Below, piece after piece: positions 1 to 10,490 of a stretch of 64,000 bases of DNA. The stretch's first letter is position 1. Every line of letters starts with the position of its first letter. Below the pieces are notes generated by a model that was not told the origin of the DNA, did not search any database, and worked only from the letters and a program-made list of their open reading frames with translations. The position numbers and the translations under genes are program-made. The stretch is from Mycoemilia scoparia (taxonomy: Eukaryota > Kickxellomycota > Kickxellomycetes > Kickxellales > Kickxellaceae): contig JANBPU010000060.1 in the NCBI GenBank assembly GCA_027575805.1, positions 1 through 64,000 on the forward strand. The letters are read 5' to 3'.

Positions 1-656
1 TCAAAAGAAGAGAAGAAATTTTAGTAAAAAAATGAAATTTTTAAAAAAATTCTCAAAACTTATGGGAGGAGATTGTACATACACAAGCACAAAAAATAGA
101 AAAGCAACAACTATACTGTAACTGAAGTAATAAGGCCAGACTTCACAAGAGTTAAAGCAAAAATGGACTCCAGGAATTCCATATGAATTGGCACATAATT
201 GGGTAAAGATCTGAGAGCCCATTTCTTTTTATTTCACATTTGACCACTAGTGTAGTATTGCCATATTTTTGCAGCAGCTCTATATCACATATATTTTATT
301 ATGCTCATTCATCAGGTAGTTTATTCTAATAATTCTGTGGCTTGATAAGCTAATGTTTGGTTAGTTATGGTTGAAACTTGAAACAAAGATAACTGTCATG
401 CTTTGGATAACCATTTATGTATATCACAAGCAAATTGAAAAAAATATAACTGATCTAAAATAAATCACACTATACTCAACTGATGTTACATATCACATTT
501 TTTATTGCTTTCCTAGCAATTCCGGCATTAATTTTTGGGAAAGCAGAATACCAGATTTATTCTAAAGAACCAGGTGATGGTATCAAGTGGAGTAGTGGGT
601 ATTGTCTAAACAACCTATAAGGAATATACGCCATGCCAACTGCAGCAAGCCATGGC
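1..656. other. Intergenic, AT-rich, no gene seen
   Basis: Downstream of ATP10. Very AT-rich, with A/T homopolymer runs. The only open frame (1-222, minus) is a Phe/Leu-rich reading of AT-rich DNA with no recognisable motif. Confidence 0.5.
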
Positions 657-1794
657 TTATTTAGAATTCAAAAGCTCAGATGTCAGTCTCAACAATGTTT
701 CGATCTCAACATCTGTTGCGGTTCCATTGCCATACCATCGAATACGACTGGATTTGTCAACCAAGAAGGCATATCCTATAAGACTGTTGGTTATTCCCAG
801 GGACTTTTTGAGCGATTCTACACTTCCAAAGTGGATAAAGTAGTCTTGCTATTATGTATTGTGTAAAAAGTTTGTTTAGTCAAAAGTCTTTCTATTTATC
901 AATGCATATTATTTATCACATCAATTAACATACCTGTCTGTCCTTTGGTATCTGTGCTCTGGTGTAAGGTAGACATGCCTTTAACAATATTGCCTTCAGC
1001 CAGTTCTCTTGGATATTAATCTATATTTATAAATATAGAGTTCTTTAGCAAAGCCACAAACACCAATCTTTAGCTGAAGTAGCATAGCCTTAGTATTACC
1101 CTTATGCATTTGATATTGTGGTCAGTAGAGAATTTCTCTAAAAATGGTTGCGAAAAGCTCTGGGTGTGGGGCTACAGTTTGAAGTGATCATCAATGTTAA
1201 TGTATATAATATCTGATGCAATACAGGAATATATCTAGAACAGTAGCTTACCTCAGCAAACTTTGCAAATTCCATTGTAACAAGAGATACTTTACCCCGA
1301 ACCGATTCCACCAACTCCACATCTTTCCCAGCAAGGTTTTTTGCTTCCAGGTTTGGAAGGTAGCGTGATATCTTTGCAGGAATTATATTTGTGCTTGCTG
1401 CAAATAGCTTTGTACCATTATTACGTAGATCAACAAAGTCTTGCCAATATGATTCACCAATTTTACGAATAATCTCCTTCCTTTTTTCCATGTTCTTATC
1501 CTTGTCAAGAGCATCGCGGAATTTTTTTTCAAATCGCTCTTTTAGAGGAGCGTGCTTGATGCCCGATGCTGGCTCTGCCTGTCCAATTGCGTCACCTGGG
1601 CTAACTCCTCTTTTTGGCTTTGCCGGCTTATCGTCCTTTTTTGGGTTCTTTTCATTTGGATCATTTGGCTGGCTCTGGACTGTTTTACTCTGGATTTGAT
1701 CGCTATAACTCCTTAAGTGTTTGATAGAAATAAATGGGTTTATAGCCATGGGGTATATGCTGACAATGCCTACACCTCTCTTCAACGAAATCAT
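657..1794 (-). CDS. ATP10: Mitochondrial ATPase assembly factor ATP10, four exons
   Basis: Exons, 5' to 3' on the minus strand: 1794-1252, 1171-1100, 1020-934 and 848-657. Each junction has a GT donor and AG acceptor in phase 0, giving 297 codons. ATP10 is an inner-membrane protein needed to build the F0 sector of ATP synthase around subunit 6. The first ~35 residues look like a basic mitochondrial presequence. They precede a charged Lys/Pro linker, then the family core: RYLPNLEAKNL and KVSLVTMEFAKFAE in exon 1, QSFSQPFLEKF in exon 2, ENWLKAILLK in exon 3, and LIGYAFLVDKSSRIRWYGNG in exon 4. The last motif is the thioredoxin-like C-terminal signature. Start: first ATG of the open frame. The short plus-strand frames at 633-866 are shadows of exon 4. 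Family call is firm; exon edges are inferred. Confidence 0.88.
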
Positions 1795-2207
1795 GGTGTC
1801 GGAGTTGGACTATCTTTAAGAATCAACAAGGGTTAACAATGTTATTTATTTAACAAAGATCAGACAAAAGGTGCTTATCGACCATAGTGGCCTACTATAG
1901 CTGCCAATTATGGGCTGACCCTATGAGTAACAAAATGCTTAAACATGCCATCAACAGTCCAAGATTGAGGATTCAGTCCTGATAGTCAACGTCCGTTCTA
2001 CTTGAAGCCAAATTTCTTAGTATGTACTGGAAAGACAAAATAAATATTATTAGTTTATTAACAATACATCTTTGAATGCCTTATATAACCAGAATACATT
2101 GTTGAGTGGAATTTCATTAGGAAAATATTTCCTTTAGATCTGTGGAGCCAAAAACAGTCCATTAAATATATAAACCGATTTTATGTTGCTTTTTGCTGCC
2201 ATAAGCT
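1795..2207. other. Intergenic between ATP10 start and HNH gene end
   Basis: 413 bp holding the ATP10 promoter side and the HNH gene 3' region. I see no open frame or repeat. Confidence 0.45.
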
Positions 2208-3746
2208 TTAGAAATCCAAAAGTGTGCTGACATAGCTTTCATGACCTCTCCTGTTGTTTCTTGTAGGCGACTCTTGGCTTTGTTGTTTCATATCGCTGTG
2301 CTTTGTAGACTCTTTCTTTGAATTTTCGGGGGTGTTCCTAGGCGGTGTAACAAGAACTGCTTGGAAAGTGTTGTGTTTTACTGGGCTGCTTGTAGGCGAA
2401 TATGAAAATGTCAGGCGCTTGAGCTTTAACGACGACTGGGTATGTTTGTGTGTAGCATTCTTTCTAACTGGAGTGCAGGGAGACAATGCTTTGTCAGGAG
2501 ATGGCGCACCATGTTCCGATTTGACTGCTCCCTGGAGTGCCTCAAAAGCCAGCGCTAATTCTGAAGGAGTCCATTGACCATCAAAAACCCTGTTGCTTAT
2601 TTGATCCCATTCCTTCCCATATCTATTGACGGCGCCTGTCAGCTTGACATCATCGTTTAGTGTCCATTCTCGCATACCATGCCTCGAACCTTTCAGGGTT
2701 TTGGTATTGGAGCTCATCATCATCAAAGCCTCAGCGCTGATGTACTTTGCATATGATATTTTTTGTGTAGACATGGGGCTGGTTCTATTGATATATGTTG
2801 GTGTTTTATATGGGGAGGCATGTGGCCCATATTCACCAGTCACTGGCTCATTGACAAAAAGTTCCAATTTGTCTAATAGAGATTTCGGATCTTGTTTAGA
2901 GGCATTAGAGCTATTGTGTAAGCTAAAATACCTTGAAGCGCGCAGATTTTGGGTCATATTCTTGTGGGCATGGCTGTGTTCTTCATCAGATGAATCTGGC
3001 GGGGTGTACGGGTCTAGATCGAAGCATTGTTGTGGAGATTCGACAAATCGCATGTCACGCCACAGCTCAAGATTAAAGTTACCATGAAGAAATTCATCTA
3101 TCTTGGTGTCTACCACCATAGTATTAAGCATGGCAGCTGTAAATGTTCCCCGCCTTTTTGTCTCTTTTCTATGGCAGGGAATGCATAATGTAATATAATT
3201 GTAAAGACCACAGACACCTCCACCCATCTTTACATCGATAACATGTGCAGCCTCCCAAAACATACCTTCTGTAAAGGCAGAGAAATTGTCTTTATAAACT
3301 TTCTTCATTGATGTTCCCCAGCCAGGATCGTGGCTATTCAATATATACATAAACCCTCGCTTTTGCCCTAAAGATTTGCATCTCAGAGAAAGCTCAAATA
3401 TGCGATGGGCATCTATCTTACAGTATCTGCATATCCCGCTGTCACGCTTTAACAGACACTGCCTGACATAATGGCTCCCTTGTCTAAGTCGCAGCTCGTG
3501 GACACACCCAAGTTTATCAAGGCTCTCACAGAATATCATATCCGGGGAGTTTGTTTCCTTTCCACAGTATAGACAGAGCGGGTTTCCATTCAGCCCCCGC
3601 ATAAGACATGAGTTTTGTACATCCTCAAAGGCGGTGTACAGCATATCCTTTCCAAGGTTGTAAAAGCGCTGATACTTGAGACATGGGTTTCTTGCCAATG
3701 CAAGTTTAAATGGGATAATTTGGCTATCCTTTTTAACGGGGTTCAT
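2208..3746 (-). CDS. HNH endonuclease-domain protein with C-terminal SANT/Myb domain
   Basis: Single-exon gene of 512 codons with an ATG start. Residues ~55-195 match the C-terminal HNH module of the annealing helicase/nuclease ZRANB3. There is a Cys cluster (C58, C61, C73, C81), a second CxxC (C106, C109), then the beta-beta-alpha-metal core EAAHVIDVKMGGG (H168), with LYNYITLCIPCHRK (N183, C188, C191, H192) after it. The residue before H168 is Ala rather than the common Asp. Residues ~359-404 form a SANT/Myb-like helix bundle (REWTLNDDVKLTGAV, then GKEWDQISNRVF). The ~160-residue linker and C-terminal tail are Ser/Thr/Lys-rich and low complexity. There is no helicase domain. A structure-directed nuclease acting at chromatin or replication forks is an inference; catalysis is not proven. 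Confidence 0.75.
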   Translation of the reverse strand: MNPVKKDSQIIPFKLALARNPCLKYQRFYNLGKDMLYTAFEDVQNSCLMRGLNGNPLCLYCGKETNSPDMIFCESLDKLGCVHELRLRQGSHYVRQCLLKRDSGICRYCKIDAHRIFELSLRCKSLGQKRGFMYILNSHDPGWGTSMKKVYKDNFSAFTEGMFWEAAHVIDVKMGGGVCGLYNYITLCIPCHRKETKRRGTFTAAMLNTMVVDTKIDEFLHGNFNLELWRDMRFVESPQQCFDLDPYTPPDSSDEEHSHAHKNMTQNLRASRYFSLHNSSNASKQDPKSLLDKLELFVNEPVTGEYGPHASPYKTPTYINRTSPMSTQKISYAKYISAEALMMMSSNTKTLKGSRHGMREWTLNDDVKLTGAVNRYGKEWDQISNRVFDGQWTPSELALAFEALQGAVKSEHGAPSPDKALSPCTPVRKNATHKHTQSSLKLKRLTFSYSPTSSPVKHNTFQAVLVTPPRNTPENSKKESTKHSDMKQQSQESPTRNNRRGHESYVSTLLDF

Positions 3747-4156
3747 TGCTCTATGACATTATGTCCGTTTTGTAAGAAAATAGTATGTGCTGCGCAAGAA
3801 TGTGCAATTTAACAAAATAATAATACTAGACTTGTGTGAATGATAATACAGCTGGGTGTCTAAAAATACAAGGTGCAGAAATAAGGTTGGTGGAGATGTG
3901 AGTGAGAGGTTTACAGTTTCTGTAAAGTAAACCAGGACCATCACGGCTGGATTAAGCTATTTCTTTATAGGTGAGGGCATAAAGGGCTGTCAAAGTAGAA
4001 TGCCAGTTTTTACTGCATGGAGAACATTTGTGATTTTTAGTGAAGTGCTACACTCTTTCTAACGAACTCTGGATTTTTCAAAAAATGGGTAAAATGTGTA
4101 GATTATGGTTAATCCCAGCAATGACTATGCACAGTTTTGGCTTATGGACTCTTTAG

Positions 4157-4278
4157 TGTATGTGGCATATAGACATCTTGCTAGGAGCAATAAAATGCTT
4201 AATTAATCTTTTCCAAGTCCTTTATTTTTATTAATGTATGTGGCATATAGACACCTCGCTAGGAGCAATAAAATGCTT
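4157..4278. repeat. Two direct copies of a 44-bp unit containing AATAAA
   Basis: Copies at 4157-4200 and 4235-4278 (78-bp period) differ at about two positions. Each begins TGTATGTGGCATATAGACA and contains GAGCAATAAAATGCTT, so each carries a polyadenylation-like AATAAA on the plus strand. They lie just downstream of the GatA stop codon, which is read on the other strand. The rest of the 3747-4294 spacer holds nothing I recognise. Confidence 0.85.
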
Positions 4279-4294
4279 TATCAACCATTCTGGT

Positions 4295-6424
4295 TCATGG
4301 GCTTTGATAGATGTTATGGATATGCCTAGCAATGTCCAAGACGAGATCATCATCACCAAATTGGCCAACAAGCTGGAGTGACAGGGGCAAACCATTGCTC
4401 GACGACAGCCCGGCGGGAATGCTGATTGCTGGGAGGCCTAATATCAGAACCAAAAACATGTGTTGGCACACCTGAGAGTCAACTATATATGTGTGATGTT
4501 ATAGGCAGCTACTTACCCGCAAGACTAGCCGGAACAGTCATAATATCATTCACATATGCTGCTGTTGGATCCTTATTTTTGGCTTCTAAATCAGAAGATG
4601 GCGAGGTGGGAATCTCTGGGGCAGCTGTCACCGAAGTAGGCATGAGTATAGCATCAACCCCACCATCTTTGTTGTATACGGCGCTTCCAGGATTGTTCTC
4701 TGTGGCCAGGAGATTTGGAAGGTTGAATGCGGTATCAAAATCTTTCTGAATCAATCGACGTAGCTTCTGAGCTTTGAGGAAATACCCTTCATATGTTCTA
4801 CATTGCATGGTAAAATACAACATTTAAGCCCTGGGCATGTATACATAAGTACGTGTCTTAAAAAGCGGAAATACTAACCCTGCGGTCAAAGAGTGGGTTC
4901 CTATAAAAATTCGCCTTTGGACTTCTGGACCAAAGTTCTCACTTCTGGTTTTGGCTGCAATTTTATAAACCTCGCAGTCCTTTGGATCAAGTGTTTGGGC
5001 AAGCTTTCCATAACGAACGCCATCATAGCGTGCGAGGTTGGACGATGCCTCTGCGGGAGCCAGTATATAATAGACAGAAAGCGCGTACTTTGTATGAGGA
5101 AGCGATATGGGCCTTATTTCAGCTCCAAGTTGGGCCAGATTATTGGCTGTTTCTTTCCAGACCCTGATAATATCGTCGTCAAGCTCGTGGACATAATATT
5201 CCTGCAAATATAAGGCTGATAATTAGGCTGCATACCAACTGGAACAACAGCATATGGTTGTGGAGAGCACAGTACCTGTGGTATTCCAATGGCTATGCCG
5301 TCAAGTGGCAAGGATCCGGCTGATATCTGCCGCCCACTTTGCCTGATAAGCCTTGCCATTTCATCCCTAAAGTTCTCGGATAGGCATGTCATATCAAGCT
5401 GGTCCGGCTTTGAGATGGTGCCTGTGTACCGATTATTCATTAAAATTAAAAAGGCCGTTGGGTATCTGTAAATATCGTCCAATATAGCTCAACTTCAATA
5501 TATGGAGAGCAGCGAAAACTTACGGTATACTTTGCGTGCGTCCTCTACTGTTTTGGACAGAATGCCAACTGTGTCCAAAGAACTGGCAAACGCCAGTAGG
5601 CCGTATCGTGAGCACTGGCCATATGACGGCTTAAATCCCACGATCCCACACCAGGCTGCCGGGAGCCGCACTGACCCGCCTGTATCGGAACCTAAAGCGC
5701 TATATGGTGTTCAAGCTGAAGTTAGAAATGGGCTAGTGCATAGCAAGCTATCATTTAGAGGGAACATACACATCACACATAGAGGAGGCTACTGCCGCGG
5801 CGCTTCCGCCCGAACTTCCACCAGGGCTAGTAAATATCCTAGACTCCCCGACCCCTTGGGGCATTTTAGTTTGGCCATGGATGCTGAATGTTGTCATGGA
5901 GCCCATTCCGTATTCATCAAGGTTGGTCTTGCCCACAACCGTTCCTCCGCCATCCTCTATCAATGACACTACCGTCGCATTCATGGGTGCCTGGTAATCT
6001 AGGATGTTGGCAGGCATCAACAATTATATATTAACAAAGGATTCGGTATTGAAGCAGGCTTGTCGAATATGTGTGCTCTAGTCTTACTGTTCAGGGTTTT
6101 TGATCCACATGTTGTCAACTCGGCATCATCAGGGCCAATATGTGTAGAAAAATTGTCCTTTATTCCAACAAGCATGCCTGCTAACGGTTTTGTGGTCGTG
6201 GCTGCGTCTAGGGCACTGTTCAACACGACTTCTCTCTTCCTAATCGATACAAATGCATTGATGCTTGGATTCAACTCGCTAATTGTTTTGTATGTATCAT
6301 TTATTTTGGAAGATAACTCGGGATATGTCGCAATCGACCTTGATCTAACTATTGTGCAGGCGTGCTTGGGGGCCCTTTCTGAGGCGTGTTTCCTTGCCAG
6401 CAACCATAGGCTTTTTGTCCACAT
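4295..6424 (-). CDS. gatA: Glutamyl-tRNA(Gln) amidotransferase subunit A (GatA/HER2-type amidase), seven exons
   Basis: Exons on the minus strand: 6424-6088, 5998-5770, 5699-5524, 5421-5276, 5201-4879, 4797-4517 and 4437-4295, 544 residues in all. It is the catalytic amidase of mitochondrial GatCAB/GatFAB, which converts Glu-tRNA(Gln) to Gln-tRNA(Gln). The amidase triad is visible: Lys in LVGIKDNF (exon 1), Ser in [12 protein letters not shown] (exon 2) and the nucleophile Ser in [16 protein letters not shown] (exon 3). Later exons match the family in [35 protein letters not shown] and LPAISIPAG. The N-terminus [19 protein letters not shown] is a plausible mitochondrial presequence. The next upstream in-frame start-like codon (6451) is GTG, so ATG 6424 was chosen. 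All phases close; the donor at 5769 (GTATGT) was chosen over nearby GTs because it restores the frame. Confidence 0.88.
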
Positions 6425-6651
6425 ACTGCTGAAATAGAGATGGTGATACACATATACGCATCCTGAAAAGGTGCATCTTAGCTAGCCAGCCATTAAAACA
6501 GATCAAACAGAACGAAACAACATTTATGGGAAGCAGCGAGAAATAAAAAGGCTTCCCATAAAGCTACACCTCGGCCCAAAATTTTGTATAGGATTTCCTG
6601 GCTAATTAGTGTCTAAAAAATCGCTGTATTGGCCGAAAAAAGTCGTAAAAC

Positions 6652-7277
6652 ATGGGAAAAAAGAAGCATTTGTCTCTGACAGCAGCAGACTCACTATCTG
6701 CTCCAACGCCAAAAACACCCATCGCCAAAGTACTGGCCCTACCCGGCCAGTATCTCTGTGCCTTGGAGATCCCCGTGTCTTCTGTTGAGGAAAACTTGGC
6801 CAAAACTTTGAAGTCTATGCCACAGTGGAAAGAGGAGGGCGACAAAGAGGAAAAGGAAAAAAGCGATTCCATTGTTATGTTGGCACAACTGCCACCAAAG
6901 TACCGCAACGTGATCTGGGTCAAGCGCGGAAGCTATGTTATGGTTGATTTGAACGAGCAGCTCACAGACAAGGTTTGCGGCGAAATAATGGGCGTCCTGC
7001 TCCCAAACCATATAAAAGAATTTAAAAAGAACAGTCTATGGTAGGCATCAATACCCCACCAGAAAGTCGCATATCTTGGATGAAGCAGCTATGCTGTCAA
7101 TATGAGCTGCCCTATAATATTCATTTATATTCTGCATTTAATAGGCCCAGTGGGTTTGGTGATAATACACAAAAGGCCACAGAACCCAGCCCAGACAGCG
7201 ATGATGACCTTGTGGCAAATACAAATCGTGTTGTTCACTATGATAGCGAAAGCGATGAAGATAGCGACGATGAATAG
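6652..7277 (+). CDS. EIF1AD: EIF1AD-like S1/OB-fold protein, two exons
   Basis: Exons 6652-7040 and 7145-7277, 173 residues. The intron (GTAGGC...TTTAATAG) splits the Trp codon of SLWPSGFG. EIF1AD is an eIF1A-like single OB-fold protein of animals, plants and many fungi, absent from budding yeast. It is reported to be nuclear and linked to ribosome or RNA metabolism. Seen here: AKVLALPGQYLCALEIP, an acidic-basic insert (EEGDKEEKEKSD), then the family core LPPKYRNVIWVKRGSYVMVD and a Ser/Asp-rich acidic tail (DSESDEDSDDE). The insert between the first and second strands is longer than usual. The 7041-7144 frame starting ATGGTAGGC is intronic. It faces iPGM tail to tail across a 278-bp spacer holding a dispersed repeat. 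Confidence 0.85.
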
Positions 7278-7371
7278 CCCATACCAATATCACTATAGCT
7301 TTTAATCTTTGTGTACATTGTTATTCAATTTCATATTTAGAAAAGCGTAAAACAAATGATTTAAAATCAAA

Positions 7372-7496
7372 ATATGGATGGTTGTTTTTGATAGTTTACC
7401 ATTTACTAACAAATAGTGGCCACGCATTTGGCTGTGATTGCTCCTATAGCCGCTGGCCACCAAAAGGAGGTATCCCTCAAAAATTACCAGCCATAT
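7372..7496. mobile_element. MITE-like terminal-inverted-repeat element, copy 1
   Basis: ~125 bp, from ATATGGATGGTT to ACCAGCCATAT. It has the family core CATTTGGCTGTGATTG...CCTATAG, then GGCCACCAAAAG, and the right end CCCTCAAAAATTACCAG. The left TIR is degenerate. It is in the spacer between two convergent 3' ends. No coding capacity. Confidence 0.75.
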
Positions 7497-7555
7497 GTCA
7501 AATGTATTTAGAAAGCTGGTGTGGAGCAAGCACATTATGTTGATATAAGGCATGA

Positions 7556-9106
7556 CTATTGGCTGATTAAGGACTTTCCAGACATCTCTTCTGGCGCAGG
7601 GATGTTCATGTATTTTAGAATTGTAGGTGCAACATCACAAAGGGCATCTTCTTCAGAGCCTTCAGTAAGCACTACTTTATCTGGCGTAGCAATGTTGAAG
7701 GGAACTCTGGCACATGTGTGGGCAGTACGAGGAGATCCGTCCTCGCCAAGCATCTCCTCGGCGTTTCCGTGATCAGCAGTCACGAATAGTGCATAGTTGT
7801 TGCGCTTGCAGGCCTCGAAGATGATACCGATTCCCTTATCGGTAGCAGCGATGGCTTTTACGGCAGCATCATAGTCGCCAGTATGGCCAACCATATCTGG
7901 GGGTGCAAAGTTGCACATGACGAATGGATAGTTTCCGGTATCAATCTCCTCGGCAACCTTTTCGGCAACCTCAATGGATGACATTTCCGGTTTAAGATCG
8001 TATGTGGCGACCCTGGGGGAGTTGATAAGATCACGATGCTCAAGATTGAACTGAGCCTCAGTGCCGCCATTAAAGAAGAAGGTGACGTGGGCATACTTCT
8101 CCGTCTCAGCAACGTGGCACTGTGGGACCTCGTTCTTTGCGAGCCACTCAGCCAAAACATTGGTCATCTTCTGTGGAGGGAAAGCACAGGGGAAGGGGAA
8201 GTCGGATTTATACTGGGTGAAGGTGGTTATGTGCAAATTCTTTGGTACAGGAGAGTCAAATGGGGTAGGCTCAATGCCAAAGCTTTGAGTGATCTCACGC
8301 ATACGATCTGAGCGGAAATCAAAGAAGAGGATAGTATCGTTGTCCTTGATTTGGCCATTCTCATCGACAATGATGGGCTTCAAGAACTCATCGGTCTCGT
8401 TATTCTCATAGCGCTTTTCAACAGTAGATATCACTGATTTTGGGTCATTGGGTGATTCTACCTTCTCGCCCTTTGCCTGTGTCATACCGTCAAAGGCAAT
8501 CTGGACACGCTCCCAGCGCTTATCACGGTCCATTGCATAATAGCGCCCGCAGATGGTAGCAAGAGATCCGTAGTCCAGAGCCTTGAGCTCATCAAGAAGC
8601 TCCTTCAAGTATTTGGTGGTGGACTTTGGGTGGGTGTCACGGCCATCAGCAAAGAAGTGCACATAGGCCTCTGGCACGCCAGCCTCCTTGGCAGCCTTAA
8701 GCAAACCAAACAAGTGCTTTATATGGCTGTGCACACCGCCGTCTGACACAAGGCCACAGAGGTGAAGTCTGCCATTGCCGCTCTTGGCTTCGTCAAAGCA
8801 CTTTCTGATATTCTCGGTAGAGCCGAACTCATTACGCTTGAGGGCAAGATCAATGCGGACAATATCTTGGTAAACAACTCTGCCAGCACCGATGTTGAGA
8901 TGTCCAACCTCAGAGTTTCCCATCAAACCATCAGGAAGACCAACAGCCAAGCCATGTGCCGCCAGAGTACGATATGGGTGTTTCTCCCGAAGGGTATCCA
9001 TCACCGGGGTAGGTGCGTCGCGAATAGCGTCGCCCTTGCACTTAGGATCAGCGTTGATACCCCATCCATCGATAACAATTAGACAAGCCTTCTTGTTTGC
9101 TTCCAT
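7556..9106 (-). CDS. gpmI: Phosphoglycerate mutase, 2,3-bisphosphoglycerate-independent
   Basis: 516 residues from ATG 9106 (MEANKKACLIVIDGWG), the normal length for this metalloenzyme. It interconverts 3- and 2-phosphoglycerate in glycolysis and gluconeogenesis using two metal ions and a phosphoserine intermediate. Motifs seen: DGWG metal site near the N-terminus, GLMGNSEVGHLNIGAGR with the nucleophile Ser, HFFADGRDTHPKST, GRYYAMDRDKRWERV, and VTADHGNAEEM, which supplies C-terminal metal ligands. The frame stays open 25 codons upstream to 9181 and is basic there. It has no ATG before 9106, so I do not treat it as a leader peptide. This is the bacterial/plant/filamentous-fungus type of enzyme, not the cofactor-dependent type of budding yeast. 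Single exon. Confidence 0.95.
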   Translation of the reverse strand: MEANKKACLIVIDGWGINADPKCKGDAIRDAPTPVMDTLREKHPYRTLAAHGLAVGLPDGLMGNSEVGHLNIGAGRVVYQDIVRIDLALKRNEFGSTENIRKCFDEAKSGNGRLHLCGLVSDGGVHSHIKHLFGLLKAAKEAGVPEAYVHFFADGRDTHPKSTTKYLKELLDELKALDYGSLATICGRYYAMDRDKRWERVQIAFDGMTQAKGEKVESPNDPKSVISTVEKRYENNETDEFLKPIIVDENGQIKDNDTILFFDFRSDRMREITQSFGIEPTPFDSPVPKNLHITTFTQYKSDFPFPCAFPPQKMTNVLAEWLAKNEVPQCHVAETEKYAHVTFFFNGGTEAQFNLEHRDLINSPRVATYDLKPEMSSIEVAEKVAEEIDTGNYPFVMCNFAPPDMVGHTGDYDAAVKAIAATDKGIGIIFEACKRNNYALFVTADHGNAEEMLGEDGSPRTAHTCARVPFNIATPDKVVLTEGSEEDALCDVAPTILKYMNIPAPEEMSGKSLISQ

Positions 9107-10490
9107 GTTTGAGTATGTTCTATAAGGTTTTGGCACATGGCAACGCAAATTTAGTAACCGGGGAACAAATCTTGCTGGCAAGGCAGAAAGCTATTCATAC
9201 GTACCTAGCTAGAAGTTCTATAACACTAAATAATAATATAAAAGTCGAGTGGTAAAGAAAAGGTGCTTGGTGTGTACAAAATATGTTCAGGAGGCATAAA
9301 ACGATCTTCCAGTAATATGCAAATACAACTGGGCAAGTCGGTGATGACGAATAGAATGTCCGTATGTGGATCCTTGCTAAAAAATACACTGTGATTCTCA
9401 CCATTATTTGATTGATACTGATTATGATTTGGCGTATTGCATTGACAGAATTTATGCTGATGCTGATGCTGATATAAAAGACAATATTCCTAATGGATGT
9501 ATTCATCCTTTCAAGTATTACACCAGGATATCTTGAATGGCTGCAGCTACATTTACATGGTAGCAGTATCAATATGTGAACCACACCTTTCCTTGACACA
9601 ACATCAAATAGCCTAGTAACAGCGAAGTTATGCTGTCCATAAGCAAGCATATCATCAGAATTCAGTTGGGATCAAAGTGTGGCAGATAGAAATGGATCCT
9701 CGTCAGATTTTGACCAGATCATCCATTTTATAATGTTAGGACTGTGGGATACCTTTGATCCTACATTACTATTCTTTGTTCTTTACTTTTCTTCGTTTTA
9801 TTCATAAGAACAAACACCTTGGAGCTTCAGTCTGTTGGCAGTCATCCCTTGATGTGGCTGTTATTTACAGCACAACAGAAACGACTAGCACAATCAGAAA
9901 AATCAATCGATCTCTGCCTTATCCTAATGCTTTCAAGCATTGTGCCTTCTGTTATGCAAATCCCGATCAAAATGACAAGCTTGCGTCGTTTCTTTGCGCT
10001 GGAGGGTTTATACTGACGTCAGGCGCGAGGCTCCTTACAAAAATAATCCCCCCAAAACTAGACGTCGCCGATAGTCTGATATCACATATTCCCCAACAGA
10101 CTCATGCTGAATTCATACCCACGGAGTTTCTCTGGAAACACTCTCAGGCTGTATCATCAAAAAGGACAAGTATATATCTAATAGTTTTTATTAAAACCTG
10201 GCTTAAATAAAAAGAGAAAATTATGTCAGGCATGAAGTACAAAACAATGAATTTGTTTATTGTAAACCAATATCATAAATGTGTTGAGGATGTCTAAATG
10301 AGTTGATATATTTAAATCCAAACGTGGGCGAGGCCTGTGGTATAAAAACCCAAGAATCATTATTTATTACGCCAATGAAACTTTGAAAGGTGCGTATATA
10401 TGTGTGTATGTGCATGCGTTTAAAAGTTGAAAAATACACAGGTTTGCGAATCCAATGAGGAAAAATATACCAAGAACATTTGTGCACATG
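9107..10490. other. 1.38-kb spacer with coding-like fragments but no secure gene
   Basis: The plus-strand frame 9755-10210 from about 9830 on has protein-like composition (LPYPNAFKHCAFCYANPDQN and similar), follows a pyrimidine tract plus TTGGCAG acceptor, and ends beside an AATAAA at 10206. Around 9448-9520 the plus strand reads YADADADIKDNIPNG after another good acceptor (CATTGACAG). I could not join these into a confident gene, and there is no obvious start. A diverged copy of the second dispersed repeat lies at 9669-9712. The minus frame 9195-9650 is Ile/Ser low complexity and probably spurious. Confidence 0.35.

Noticed and set aside
633..866. Two small plus-strand frames
   Set aside because: They overlap the last ATP10 exon on the other strand, which carries the conserved family sequence.
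6425..6451. Upstream start of GatA at 6451
   Set aside because: The codon is GTG; ATG 6424 gives a good mitochondrial presequence.
9107..9181. Basic 25-residue N-terminal leader on iPGM
   Set aside because: The frame is open but begins at a TTG after a stop; the first ATG is at 9106 and gives the normal family length.
9195..9650. 151-codon minus-strand frame
   Set aside because: Low-complexity Ile/Ser runs, no motif, overlaps better-looking plus-strand coding segments.
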